Assembly: GCA_002404015.1 (NCBI GenBank)
Contig: DHIW01000090.1
Span: 1,758-24,329, forward strand
DNA length: 22,572 nt
Direction of reading: 5' to 3'
Source: Chloroflexi bacterium UBA4736
Lineage (GTDB): Bacteria > Chloroflexota > Dormibacteria > Dormibacterales > Dormibacteraceae
The notes beneath the pieces are model-generated. The model saw only the letters and a list, made by a program, of their open reading frames with translations. It did no database searches and was not told the origin of the DNA. Below, piece by piece: positions 1-7,764 of the stretch. The position numbers were made by a program, and so were the translations under genes. Each line of letters opens with the position of its first letter. Positions within the stretch are counted from its first letter, which is position 1.

Positions 1-636
1 GATGTGCCAGCCCGGCCGGCCGCGCCCAAAGGGGGCGTCCCAGCTGGCGCCGACCAGCTCGTCGCCGGCCTCCGAACGCTTCCACAGCGCGAAGTCGGTG
101 GCCGACTCCTTCTCGTACTTGTCGGTGGCCACGCGGGCCCCGGTCCGCAGGCCCGACCGGTCCAGCCGGGACAGCCGCCCGTATGCGGGGAAGCTGGAGA
201 TCCGGAAGTACACGCCGCCCTCCGCCTCGTAGGCGTGGCCGGTCTCCAGGAGCTTCCCGACCAGAAGGACCATCTCCTCGATGTGGCCGGTGGCGCGGGG
301 GTAGAACTCCGCGGGCTGGGCCCGCAGCGCCGTCAGGTCCTCGAAGAACGCGTCCTCGTACGGCTGGACGTACTCGCGCAGGGTCTGGCCCTTCAGCACC
401 GCCTGCTCGATGATCCGGTCGTCGACGTCCGTGACGTTGGTGACGTGGGCCACCTCGAAGCCGCTGAAGCCGAGGTGGCGGCGAAGCAGGTCGTAGAACA
501 GGAGGGCCCGGTAGTTCCCGACGTGCGCGTAGTTCCAGACCGTGGGCCCGCATGTGTACATCGAGACCCGGCCGGGATGCAGCGGCTGGAACTCCTCCTT
601 GGCGCCGGTCAGCGTGTTCTGGAACCGGATCGTCAC
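1..636 (-). CDS. cysS: Cysteinyl-tRNA synthetase, N-terminal part (cut by window edge)
   Basis: Class I aminoacyl-tRNA synthetase that charges tRNA-Cys in the cytoplasm. About 212 codons are visible, open to the left edge. The first 45 residues carry the family signature: Cys29 in a CGPTVW motif (the first zinc ligand in this family) and HVGN at 38-41, the HIGH-type ATP motif. A TDVDDRII segment typical of CysS follows, and the visible part ends in PGWHI, which normally leads into the second zinc cysteine. The KMSKS loop and anticodon-binding domain lie outside the window. The start is GTG at 636-634, and its first bases form a GTGA overlap with the ispF stop, so the two are translationally coupled. 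In Firmicutes cysS closes the same gene cluster, usually after gltX and cysE, which are absent here. Identification is firm; completeness cannot be judged. Confidence 0.95.
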   Translation of the reverse strand, partial: MTIRFQNTLTGAKEEFQPLHPGRVSMYTCGPTVWNYAHVGNYRALLFYDLLRRHLGFSGFEVAHVTNVTDVDDRIIEQAVLKGQTLREYVQPYEDAFFEDLTALRAQPAEFYPRATGHIEEMVLLVGKLLETGHAYEAEGGVYFRISSFPAYGRLSRLDRSGLRTGARVATDKYEKESATDFALWKRSEAGDELVGASWDAPFGRGRPGWHI

Positions 637-1106
637 AGGCGGTCGATGAGGGCCACGGCCTGGGCCGCGATCGCCTCCCGGCGGCCGAGCGCCCCCACCG
701 CCTCGGGCGAGGTGGCCTTGACGCCCACCAGGTCCCGGTCGAGGCCCAGCCGGTCGGCCAGGCGGAGCGCCATCTCGGCCAGGTGCGGCTGGAGGCGCGG
801 CTCCTCGGCCACGATGACGCTGTCCACGTTGAGGACCTGGTAGCCGGCCTCCTCGACCATGTTCGCCGCCATCGCCAAGAGCTCGAGGCTGGAGATCCCC
901 GTGTAGCGGGGGTCGGTGTCGGGGAAGTGCTCGCCGATCGTGCCCAGGGCGGCGGCGCCCAGTAGCGCATCGACGATCGCGTGGGTCAGGACGTCCGCGT
1001 CGGAGTGTCCCTGCAGGCCCCTGGGGTGCGGGATCTCGACTCCGCCCAGCACCAGCGCCCGGCCTGCCACCAGCGGGTGAACGTCGTATCCCAGGCCAAC
1101 CCTCAT
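633..1106 (-). CDS. ispF: 2-C-methyl-D-erythritol 2,4-cyclodiphosphate synthase
   Basis: Fifth step of the non-mevalonate (MEP) isoprenoid pathway: forms the cyclodiphosphate from CDP-methylerythritol phosphate and releases CMP. The 157-residue product matches the family length. The metal site is visible as Asp8 and His10 in GYDVHP and His42 in the DADVLTHAI stretch. Further family marks are GEHFPDTDP near residue 58 and the C-terminal KATSPEAVGALGRREAI segment. The ATG start at 1106-1104 overlaps the ispD stop as ATGA, and its own stop overlaps the cysS start as GTGA. The frame stays open far upstream (through ispD), but that extension is unlike IspF and is a high-GC artefact. The direct ispD-ispF arrangement puts two steps of one pathway in tandem; the intervening kinase IspE is not in the window. 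Confidence 0.96.
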   Translation of the reverse strand: MRVGLGYDVHPLVAGRALVLGGVEIPHPRGLQGHSDADVLTHAIVDALLGAAALGTIGEHFPDTDPRYTGISSLELLAMAANMVEEAGYQVLNVDSVIVAEEPRLQPHLAEMALRLADRLGLDRDLVGVKATSPEAVGALGRREAIAAQAVALIDRL

Positions 1107-1798
1107 TTGGCGGCTGCGGTCGGTTCGTGCTCCCGGATCAGTGCCTCCAGCAGCTCCAGGTCGTCCTGGGTCGTCAGCTTGATGTTGAGCGGCTCGCCCT
1201 CCACGACGGCCACCGGGTGCCCGCTGGCTGCCACCAGCTGGGCGTCGTCGTCGCCGACCAGCCCGGTGTCCGCGGCCTCGAGATGGGCCCGCACGAGCAG
1301 CTGCGCGGCGAAGCCCTGGGGGGTCTGGGCCAGCACGACCTGTGAGCGGTCGAGGCTCTCGACCAGGCGGCCGCCCTCCACGCGTTTCACGGCGTCCCGA
1401 GGCGGCAGGCCCGGGATCGCGGCTCCGGTCTCCTGGGCGGCTGCCAGCACGCGGCGAACGAGCGCCGCCGACACCAGCGGCCGGGCCGCGTCGTGCACGA
1501 GCACGTAGTCGCAGGTGCCGATCACGCTGAGCCCGGCGCGCACCGAGTGCTGGCGGCTGTCGCCGCCGGGGCACACGATCACCGGCTTGCGGGGTCGCAG
1601 GGCCTCGACCTCGCCGCGGGCGCTCTCCAGCCGGGAGGGCGGGCCCACCACGACCACCCGGTCGACCTCGTCGAGCGAGAGGAAGAGCTCCACCACCCGG
1701 CTCAGGGTGGTCCGGCCGTTGAGCTGGACCAGGGCTTTGCTGCCCTTCCCCAGCCGGGTGCCGGTACCCGCGGCGGCCACGATGGCGACGACCTGCAT
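1103..1798 (-). CDS. ispD: 2-C-methyl-D-erythritol 4-phosphate cytidylyltransferase
   Basis: Third MEP-pathway step: transfers CMP from CTP to methylerythritol phosphate. The 231-residue protein has the nucleotide-binding N-terminus VAAAGTGTRLGKGSKAL, in which the usual PKQ triplet is replaced by SKA but the lysine is kept. It also has VHDAARPLV near residue 107, QTPQGF near 165, and the late NIKLTTQDDL segment. These are the diagnostic blocks of IspD. The ATG start at 1798-1796 shares one base with the stop of the PIN/TRAM gene (TGATG), and the end overlaps ispF by four bases. The open frame runs on to about 3019, but that upstream part has no IspD character and is shadow coding. Expression most likely depends on the radA-led transcript, because no separate promoter space exists. 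Confidence 0.96.
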   Translation of the reverse strand: MQVVAIVAAAGTGTRLGKGSKALVQLNGRTTLSRVVELFLSLDEVDRVVVVGPPSRLESARGEVEALRPRKPVIVCPGGDSRQHSVRAGLSVIGTCDYVLVHDAARPLVSAALVRRVLAAAQETGAAIPGLPPRDAVKRVEGGRLVESLDRSQVVLAQTPQGFAAQLLVRAHLEAADTGLVGDDDAQLVAASGHPVAVVEGEPLNIKLTTQDDLELLEALIREHEPTAAAK

Positions 1799-2868
1799 CA
1801 GGGTGTCCGGCGCCGCTTGGCGGCTGTGCCGTCCGCGCCGGTCGGCGACGCGAAGATCATCCTGCCGGCGGCCGTCTGCAGGACCGAGCTGACCGTGCAG
1901 CTGATGGTCTGGTTGAGGTGGCGGCGTCCATTCTCGATGACGACCATCGTACCGTCGTCCAGGTAGCCCACCCCCTGGCCGGCCTCCCGGCCTTCTTTCA
2001 CGACCGTGAGCATCAGCTCCTCGCCGGGGATCGCGATTGGCTTCATGGCGTTGGCCAGCTCGTTCAGGTTCAGCACCTGGATCCCTTCCAGCCCCGCCAC
2101 CCGGTTCAGGTTGAAGTCGTTGGTCATGATCGCGTAGCCGTGCTTCTTGGCCAGCCTGACCAGTCGGGCGTCGATCTCGAGCGGGCCCGAGCTGTCGTCG
2201 TCGAGGACGTCCAGGCGCGTCTCCGGCTCCTTCTCCATCGACGTGAGCACGTCCAGCCCGCGCCGGCCGCGGCTGCGGCGGTGGGAGTCGGCCGAGTCGG
2301 CGACCAGCTGCAGCTCCTTCAGCACACTGCGCGTCACGATCAGCGGCATGTCGAGAAAGCCGGTCCGGGCCAGGTCCAGGATCCGGCCGTCGATGATGAC
2401 GGAGGTGTCGAGGAGGGCCGACTTGATGCGCTTGGGGTTGTCGTTCTGGGACTGGTTGCCGGCGAAGACGGCCAGCATCTCCTCGCGGCGCGTCATGCCG
2501 AAGCGGGCACCGGTGAGGCCGAGGAGCAGGGCCAGCACCGCGGAGAGCGCGACCCCATACGGGAAGTCGCGGACGAAGGAGCCGATCAGCACGGCCACGA
2601 CGAGGCCGATGATCATCCCCAGAAGACCGGCGACCAGGTCGGGCAGCGGAGTGCTCCCCAGCCGGAGGTTGACGCGGCGCCAGCCCCCGAAAAGGTACGG
2701 CGTTCCGAGGTACGTGAAGATCCCGCCCTCGATCGTGGTGAGGGTGATGATGACCGTGCTGCCGGGCGGGTGAATCCCGCTCGAGCGCACCATCGCGTAA
2801 CCAAGCACGAAACCGCCGATCACTCCGAGTGCCGTTCCCGTCCAGCGGACGAGGGCCTCGGAACGCAT
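1798..2868 (-). CDS. PIN/TRAM-domain membrane protein, YacL family
   Basis: A 356-residue protein with the architecture of Bacillus YacL and Thermus homologues. Four hydrophobic segments lie in the first 125 residues (roughly 9-27, 36-60, 74-98 and 101-124). A PIN nuclease-type domain begins at LLDTSVIIDGRI near 152, and a TRAM domain fills the last 80 residues or so. The PIN acidic residues are visible in LLDTS, LKEL, EIDARL and TNDFN. The family is presumed to be a membrane-anchored ribonuclease, but its substrate is not established. Its place directly after radA and before ispD is the usual one; the disA gene that normally sits between radA and yacL in Firmicutes is missing. A strong AGGAGG precedes the ATG by six bases, so this gene can initiate on its own rather than only by coupling. 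Confidence 0.93.
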   Translation of the reverse strand: MRSEALVRWTGTALGVIGGFVLGYAMVRSSGIHPPGSTVIITLTTIEGGIFTYLGTPYLFGGWRRVNLRLGSTPLPDLVAGLLGMIIGLVVAVLIGSFVRDFPYGVALSAVLALLLGLTGARFGMTRREEMLAVFAGNQSQNDNPKRIKSALLDTSVIIDGRILDLARTGFLDMPLIVTRSVLKELQLVADSADSHRRSRGRRGLDVLTSMEKEPETRLDVLDDDSSGPLEIDARLVRLAKKHGYAIMTNDFNLNRVAGLEGIQVLNLNELANAMKPIAIPGEELMLTVVKEGREAGQGVGYLDDGTMVVIENGRRHLNQTISCTVSSVLQTAAGRMIFASPTGADGTAAKRRRTP

Positions 2869-2874
2869 GAATAA

Positions 2875-2880
2875 CCTCCT
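2875..2880 (-). promoter_or_regulatory. Strong Shine-Dalgarno of the PIN/TRAM gene
   Basis: On the minus strand AGGAGG stands six bases before the ATG at 2868, just after the radA stop at 2883. It is among the best ribosome-binding sites in the window and fixes the start of the YacL-like protein. Confidence 0.8.
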
Positions 2881-2882
2881 GT

Positions 2883-4271
2883 CTATACGGCGCCGGACTG
2901 AATTTGGAAAGGAAGCGCTGCGGACATGGCGTCCGCCAGGTCGCGGACCTCGACGCAGTCGAGGCCGGGGGCACGCACCGGACCGGCGGTGCGCGGGATG
3001 ATCGCGCGGGTGAAGCCACGCCGGGCCGCCTCCCCGAGGCGGCGCTCCAGCTGGCTCACCCTGCGCACCTCGCCTGACAGCCCCAGCTCGCCTATCACGA
3101 CCGTCCCGTCCGGCAGGGGGACATCGCGAAGGTTGCTGATGATGCTGAGGGCGAGGCCCAGGTCGGCCGCGGTCTCCGTGATTCGAATGCCGCCGGCCAC
3201 GTTGATGAAGATGTCATGTTTGTCGAGCGGGAGCTCGGCTCGCTTCTCGATCACCGCCACGATCATATGCAGGCGGTTCAGGTCGAACCCGGTCGGGCTG
3301 CGCCGGCCGGCGCCGTAAGGGGCCTTGGTGACCAGGCTCTGCAGCTCGACCAGGAGCGGGCGCGTGCCCTCCATCGTGGTGAGGACGGCGCTGCCCGAGA
3401 CGTTGCGGTGGTCGCCGAGGAGGGCGGCGCTGGGGTCGGCGACCTCCTCGAGGCCACGCTCGCCCATGCTGAAGATCCCGATCTCGTCGGCGCTGCCGAA
3501 GCGGTTCTTGGTTGCGCGCAGGATCCTGAACTCCTGGCCCCTCTCCCCCTCCAGGTAGAGGACGGTGTCGACCATGTGCTCGAGAACGCGGGGGCCGGCG
3601 ATCGCACCCTCCTTGGTGACGTGGCCGACCAGGAAGATCGGGATGCCCGATTGCTTGGCCAGCCGCATCAGCCGGGCCGCGCCCTCGCGGACCTGGGTGA
3701 CGCTGCCAGCGGCGGCGTCCACGGCCGGGTCGTAGACGGTCTGGATGGAGTCGACGACCGCGATCGCGGGCCGTTCCGACTCGATGGCGTCCAGGATCGG
3801 GTCGAGCTCGTTCTCGGCCAGCATCAGCAGGCGGGAGTCGAGCGCTCCCAGCCTGGTGGCCCGCATCCGGACCTGCGGCGCCGACTCCTCGCCGCTCGTG
3901 TAGAGGACCTTGCCGCCGCGGTCTGCGGCCTGCGCGGCGAGGTGCATCAGGAGGGTGGACTTGCCGACGCCGGGCTCCCCGCCCAGGAGCACGACGCTGC
4001 CTTTGACGACGCCGCCGCCGAGGACGCGGTTCAGCTCCTGCCAGTGCAGCGCCAGCCGGGGGGAAGCGTCCTCCTCCACCTCCGTGATGGGGATCGGCCG
4101 GGCCGGTGCGGTCCCGTTCGGCGCCCGGCCCGCCTGGCGGTCGCGGCGGGCGCCGCCCACCCGGAACTCCTCGAGGGTGTTCCAGGCCTGGCAGTGGGGG
4201 CACTGGCCGGCCCAGCGGATCGACTCTCCGCCGCATTCACGGCACACGAAAGCAACAGTGCTCTTGGGCAT
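2883..4271 (-). CDS. radA: DNA repair protein RadA (Sms)
   Basis: RecA-like ATPase that helps process branched recombination intermediates during DNA repair. The 462-residue protein has all expected parts in order. A four-cysteine zinc finger has Cys10, 13, 24 and 27. The Walker A motif GGEPGVGKST ends with Lys104, and a Walker-B-like VVDSIQ lies near 172. The RadA-specific KNRFG motif is at 255-259, and a C-terminal Lon-protease-like domain follows, with no sign of an active Ser-Lys pair, as is normal in RadA. The ATG at 4271-4269 gives the canonical N-terminus, leading directly into the zinc finger. It is first in the run radA, yacL-like, ispD, ispF, cysS, with a 14-base gap to the next gene. 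The spacer upstream is where its promoter must lie. Identification is secure. Confidence 0.97.
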   Translation of the reverse strand: MPKSTVAFVCRECGGESIRWAGQCPHCQAWNTLEEFRVGGARRDRQAGRAPNGTAPARPIPITEVEEDASPRLALHWQELNRVLGGGVVKGSVVLLGGEPGVGKSTLLMHLAAQAADRGGKVLYTSGEESAPQVRMRATRLGALDSRLLMLAENELDPILDAIESERPAIAVVDSIQTVYDPAVDAAAGSVTQVREGAARLMRLAKQSGIPIFLVGHVTKEGAIAGPRVLEHMVDTVLYLEGERGQEFRILRATKNRFGSADEIGIFSMGERGLEEVADPSAALLGDHRNVSGSAVLTTMEGTRPLLVELQSLVTKAPYGAGRRSPTGFDLNRLHMIVAVIEKRAELPLDKHDIFINVAGGIRITETAADLGLALSIISNLRDVPLPDGTVVIGELGLSGEVRRVSQLERRLGEAARRGFTRAIIPRTAGPVRAPGLDCVEVRDLADAMSAALPFQIQSGAV

Positions 4272-4335
4272 GGCTGAACTACTCTCGGCGTCTCAGAAAA
4301 CTTTTACAAGCGATCCGCGGATCTTTTTGGCGCCT

Positions 4336-4346
4336 ACCGGCGTTAT
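4336..4346 (-). promoter_or_regulatory. Possible -10 region upstream of radA
   Basis: On the minus strand this stretch reads CATATAACG, the most -10-like hexamer (TATAAC) in the spacer, about 65 bases before the radA ATG. No convincing -35 box lies 16-18 bases further upstream. It is AT-rich compared with its surroundings. Weak support only. Confidence 0.25.
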
Positions 4347-4391
4347 ATGCAACGGAAGGGGCTGGATGTGCGCCCGGCCCTGGTCCGTCTG

Positions 4392-4435
4392 CAACGGCGC
4401 CGCCCTGACTACCCCCTGGGCGGCGTCTTCTTTTT
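4392..4435 (+). terminator. Rho-independent terminator-like hairpin on the plus strand
   Basis: The plus strand has a stem formed by CGCCGCCC (about 4399-4406) and GGGCGGCG (about 4418-4425) around a loop of about eleven bases. It is followed at once by TC and then TTCTTTTT to 4435. This is a textbook intrinsic terminator, but no plus-strand gene ends here. Read on the minus strand the hairpin is preceded, not followed, by the T-rich side, so it does not fit as the terminator of the molybdenum hydroxylase operon. Confidence 0.6.
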
Positions 4436-4461
4436 GGTCTCCAGCCGGCCGGCTGGAGACC
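4436..4461. terminator. 26-base perfect palindrome at the end of the hydroxylase operon
   Basis: Two 13-base arms (GGTCTCCAGCCGG and its exact complement) meet with no spacer. The right edge coincides with the last base of the TAG stop of the molybdopterin subunit on the minus strand. Its position suggests a terminator or transcript-end hairpin without a U-run for that operon; a protein-binding palindrome cannot be excluded. It abuts the T-run of the plus-strand hairpin, so the two may form one bidirectional insulator. Confidence 0.5.
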
Positions 4462-6533
4462 TATTGGGCCCTCGCCTTCTCGAGGGCGGCGAAGATCCGG
4501 GCCGGGCTGTAGGGCAGGTCGGTCAGCTCCGCGCCGAGCGGCCGGATGGCGTCCGCCACCGCGTTGGACACCGCCCCGTAGGCCCCGATCACACCCGCCT
4601 CGCCGACGCCCTTGCTGCCTCGAGTCGTGCGAGGCGTGGCGGACTCCAGGTGGTGCATCTCCACGCTGGGGACGTCGGCGGCCAGCGGCACCAGGTAGTC
4701 GAGCAGGCTGGAGGTCAGGATCTGGCCGTCGGCGCCGTAGACATGCTCCTCCATCAGCACGTCGCCGATGCCCATCGCGACGCCGCCCCGCACCTGGCCC
4801 TCCACGACGGCGTGGTCGATGACGCGCCCGCAGTCCTCGACCGCGATGTAGCGACGGATCTGGGGCACGAGGCTGACCGGGTCCACCTCGACCACCGCCA
4901 GGTGGGCGCCAGACGGGAAGACCTGGGTGGGATCGATGGTCTTCACCACGTCCGTGCCCGGCGCCAGGTCCAGCTCGGCCGCTTCCCGCAGCGCCTGGAC
5001 CACAGCCTCCACCACCCCGACCGCGCCTCGGCTGGCGAAGGTCCCACTGCCGGGCGGGCACTCGCGGGTGTCGCCCTCGATCACGTCCACGCGGCCCGGC
5101 TCGATGCCGATCTCCTCGGCCAGTCGCCGGTAGGTCTCGGCGTGCCCCTGACCCGCCTCCGCAGCGCTCGTCAGGATCTCGACCCGGCCCTCCTCCGTGA
5201 CCCGGACCCGCGCCGCGTCAAAGCCCGGCACTGTAGTGATGCCCCGGCTCTTGTAGTCCGTCGAGCCGGTGCCGCTGTGCTCGTTGAAGAAGCCGATCCC
5301 GATCCCGAAGAGGCGGCCCTGGGAGCGGGCTGATTCCTGCTCGCGGCGAAGCTCCGCGTAGCCTGCCGAGTCCTCGAGCCTGGCCAGCAGGGCGGGGTAG
5401 TCGCCGGAGTCGAGCTCGCGGCGGGCGTGGGTCGTGGCCGGCAGCTCCTGGATCGCGTTGCGCTTGCGCAGCTCCAGCGGGTCGATCCGGAGCTCGGCCG
5501 CGATCTCGTCCATCAGGCGCTCGGTGACGTAGACGCCGGTGTTCATGCCCACCCCCCGGTAGGCGCCCACCGGGCACTTGTTGCTGGACAGCCCCCGCGC
5601 GCTGAAGACGTATGCCTCGAGCGCGTAGGGGCCGAAGATCGTCTGCGCGGTGGTGGCCGGCTCCAGCGAGGCAGAGAAAGGGTAGATCGAATAAGCGCCG
5701 ACGTCGCTGGTCACCTCCGCCCGGACCCCCACCACCCGCCCGTCGCCGGTCAGCGCCGCGGTGAGGCGGACCTGGTTGTCGTGGGCGTGCGCGCTGGCGA
5801 TCAGGTTCTCGCGCCGGTCCTCCACCCAGCGGACGGTGCGGCCCAGCTTGCGGGCCAGCGCGGCCAGCACGATCTCCTCCGCGAACAGGTGGGCCTTCAG
5901 GCCGAAGCCGCCACCCACGTGGGGGACCAGGACCCGGACCTTCGACTCGTCCATGCGCAGCGCGGCCGCCACCCCGCGCGCCACCAGGTTGGGGATCTGG
6001 GTCGAGGTCCAGAGCTCGACCTCGCCGGTGGCCTCGTCGAAGCTGGCGGCCGCGCCCCGGCACTCGAGGGGAAGCGGCGTGACCCGGCCGGTGCGGAACG
6101 TTCGCTCGATCTGCAGCTCGGCGCGGCCGAAAGCGGCCTGGACCGCGCCGTTCGTGAACGTCTGCTCGAAGAGCACCGCCGGTTCTTCCAGGTCCAGCTC
6201 CTTGTACTCGACCTCGACCTTGTCGGCAAGGTCCTCGGCCAGGTAGCGATCCCCGGCCCAGACGGCGGCCACCGGCTCGCCGACGTAGCGGGCGGTGTCC
6301 GCCGGCAGCGCCAGCCAGGGACGAGGCGTCAGGCCGGGCCCCTCGATCACGATCGGCTCCAGGTCGAGGTCCCCGGCGCTGGCGCCGGCGCCGGCGATCG
6401 AGCCCAGGCGGGCGTGGGGCAAGGGCGAGCGCACGAAGCAGACCTCCAGCGCGCCGGGGAGATCGAGGTCGGCCAGGAAATGGCCGCCGCCGCCCACCAG
6501 GAGCTGCGCGCTGCCGGCGGTCAGCCTTGGCAC
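4461..6533 (-). CDS. Molybdopterin-binding large subunit, xanthine dehydrogenase/CO dehydrogenase family
   Basis: Catalytic subunit of a three-subunit molybdenum hydroxylase that would oxidise its substrate at the Mo centre using water. The 690 residues contain GGGFGLK at 208-214, AYRGVG at 324-329, AEAGQGHAET at 458-467 and KGVGEAG at 641-647 with the catalytic glutamate Glu645. The active-site loop AYRGVGM lacks the AYRCSFR signature of form I CO dehydrogenase, so true aerobic CO oxidation is unlikely; the substrate is unknown. The protein is shorter than the usual 750-800 residues: the linker before KTIDPTQVFPSGAH (about 512-540) seems to lack some 50 residues. The GTG start at 6533 yields VPRL, the usual beginning of this family, and overlaps the 2Fe-2S subunit by 13 bases. 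Further upstream the frame has no family character. It is last in the operon. Confidence 0.92.
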   Translation of the reverse strand: MPRLTAGSAQLLVGGGGHFLADLDLPGALEVCFVRSPLPHARLGSIAGAGASAGDLDLEPIVIEGPGLTPRPWLALPADTARYVGEPVAAVWAGDRYLAEDLADKVEVEYKELDLEEPAVLFEQTFTNGAVQAAFGRAELQIERTFRTGRVTPLPLECRGAAASFDEATGEVELWTSTQIPNLVARGVAAALRMDESKVRVLVPHVGGGFGLKAHLFAEEIVLAALARKLGRTVRWVEDRRENLIASAHAHDNQVRLTAALTGDGRVVGVRAEVTSDVGAYSIYPFSASLEPATTAQTIFGPYALEAYVFSARGLSSNKCPVGAYRGVGMNTGVYVTERLMDEIAAELRIDPLELRKRNAIQELPATTHARRELDSGDYPALLARLEDSAGYAELRREQESARSQGRLFGIGIGFFNEHSGTGSTDYKSRGITTVPGFDAARVRVTEEGRVEILTSAAEAGQGHAETYRRLAEEIGIEPGRVDVIEGDTRECPPGSGTFASRGAVGVVEAVVQALREAAELDLAPGTDVVKTIDPTQVFPSGAHLAVVEVDPVSLVPQIRRYIAVEDCGRVIDHAVVEGQVRGGVAMGIGDVLMEEHVYGADGQILTSSLLDYLVPLAADVPSVEMHHLESATPRTTRGSKGVGEAGVIGAYGAVSNAVADAIRPLGAELTDLPYSPARIFAALEKARAQ

Positions 6534-6973
6534 TCGAAGACCGCCTCGACGATCGGATCGTAGCCGGTGCAGCGGCAGATGTTGCCGCCCAGGAGCTCGC
6601 GGAGCTCCTCGCGGGAGTAGGGCCGGCCCGTTCGCAGCAGCGCGTCGGCGGAGACCAGGAAGCCGGGCGTGCAGAAGCCGCACTGGAAGGCGCCCCGCCT
6701 GACGAACGCCTCCTGCAGCCGGGACAGGCCGCCCTCGGGCGCCAGGCCCTCGACCGTCGTGACCTCGGCTCCCTCGGCCTGGACCGCGAACGTGAGGCAG
6801 GAGCGGGCCGCCTCGCCGTCGAGCAGGACCGTGCAGGCCCCACAGACGCCCTGCTCGCAGCCCAGGTGGGTGCCGGTCAGGCGGAGCCGATCCCGCAGCA
6901 GGTCGGCCAGCGTCAGTCGGGCCTCCACGTCGCCCGACCAGTCGCGCCCGTTGACGCGCAGCCTCAGCTCCAC
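6521..6973 (-). CDS. 2Fe-2S small subunit of the molybdenum hydroxylase
   Basis: Electron-transfer subunit passing electrons from the Mo site to FAD. The 150-residue protein has both iron-sulfur domains intact. The plant-ferredoxin-type cluster is bound by Cys39, 44, 47 and 59 (GCEQGVCGACTV). The helical C-terminal cluster is bound by Cys98, 101, 133 and 135 (CGFCTPG and CRCTGYDPI). All eight ligands are present, so the subunit should be functional. The GTG at 6973-6971 gives VELRLRVNG, the normal start of the ferredoxin fold, and overlaps the end of the FAD subunit by ten bases. The gene order FAD, 2Fe-2S, Mo matches the coxMSL order of this family, and the overlaps on both sides imply a fixed subunit ratio. 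Confidence 0.95.
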   Translation of the reverse strand: MELRLRVNGRDWSGDVEARLTLADLLRDRLRLTGTHLGCEQGVCGACTVLLDGEAARSCLTFAVQAEGAEVTTVEGLAPEGGLSRLQEAFVRRGAFQCGFCTPGFLVSADALLRTGRPYSREELRELLGGNICRCTGYDPIVEAVFECQG

Positions 6974-7764
6974 GCCTGCTCGACCACCCGGTTCACGAGC
7001 TGGGCCCCGACCTTCTTCCGGTAGGCGGCGGGCGCGTGGATGTCGGCTGTGGCTTCGATCTCCCGCTCGGCGATCGCCGTGAGCTCGGGGCCGGCCCTGC
7101 CGCCGCGGGCCAGGAAGCGCTCGGCCTCGGCCAGCCGCTGCGGCCGGGCGCCGGTCGCGAAGACCGCGATCGCCTGGTTGTGGCAGGCCGCGCCCACCAG
7201 CGCGAAGTCGCCGGAGCGGCGTTCCACCTCGGCGAAGCCGGAGCGCCCGCCGGCGGCCGGGATGTGGACCTCGACCAGCAGCTCGTCCGGCTCCAGGCAG
7301 GTGGTGAGCGGCCCGATCACGAAGTCCTCGGCGGGCACCAGGCGCGTTCCCCGTCTCGAGGCCAGCGTCATCTCGGCGTCCAGGAGGAGGGCCAGGGCGG
7401 GCCACTCGGCGGCCGGGTCCATGTGGGCCAGCGAGCCGCCGACGGTGCCCCGGTTGCGGATCTGGAAGTGGCCGACGTGGGGCAGCGCCTGCTCGACCAC
7501 CCCGGGCAGGTCGTCGCGCCGTTCCAGCTCGCTCTGCCGCGTCATGGCGCCGATCCGCAGGCCCTCCTCGCGCCGGACTCCCCTCAGCTCGGAGAGCCGC
7601 TGGAGGTCGACCAGTACCGCCGGCTGGGCCAGGCGCATCGCCAGCAGCGGGACCAGGCTCTGGCCGCCGGCCAGCGCCTTGGCCTCGTCCCCGTGCCGGG
7701 CCAGCAGGTCCAGCGCCTCCCCCAGCGACTCCGGTCGGTGGTACTCGAAGGGCGCCGACTTCAT
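6964..7764 (-). CDS. FAD-binding medium subunit of the molybdenum hydroxylase
   Basis: Flavoprotein that takes electrons from the 2Fe-2S subunit and hands them to the final acceptor. The 266-residue product has AGGQSLVP at 32-39 and RGTVGGSLAHMDPAAE at 105-120. These are the two FAD-binding motifs of the CoxM/CutM family. It is somewhat shorter than typical (about 280-290); the part around residues 190-210 (GAACHNQAIAVFATGARP) looks trimmed where family members have an extra strand and loop. The ATG at 7764-7762 overlaps the stop of the LLM oxidoreductase as ATGA, which fixes the start and ties the two functions into one transcript. The longer frame upstream to 8289 is LLM shadow. Confidence 0.94.
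   Translation of the reverse strand: MKSAPFEYHRPESLGEALDLLARHGDEAKALAGGQSLVPLLAMRLAQPAVLVDLQRLSELRGVRREEGLRIGAMTRQSELERRDDLPGVVEQALPHVGHFQIRNRGTVGGSLAHMDPAAEWPALALLLDAEMTLASRRGTRLVPAEDFVIGPLTTCLEPDELLVEVHIPAAGGRSGFAEVERRSGDFALVGAACHNQAIAVFATGARPQRLAEAERFLARGGRAGPELTAIAEREIEATADIHAPAAYRKKVGAQLVNRVVEQAWS

Noticed and set aside
4..843. Long plus-strand open frame opposite cysS and ispF
   Set aside because: No family character; it is the complement of two well-recognised genes and reflects the high GC third-position bias.
1103..3019. 638-codon minus-strand frame that would make a fusion upstream of IspD
   Set aside because: Only the last 231 residues are IspD; the rest is out-of-frame reading of the PIN/TRAM gene, which has a strong ribosome-binding site.
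4312..4329. GATCCGCGGATC followed by TTTTT as a second plus-strand terminator
   Set aside because: The stem has only four pairs if a normal loop is left, too weak to call.
4461..6533. Calling the large subunit a carbon monoxide dehydrogenase (coxL)
   Set aside because: The AYRCSFR signature of form I CoxL is absent; the loop reads AYRGVGM, so only the wider family is supported.
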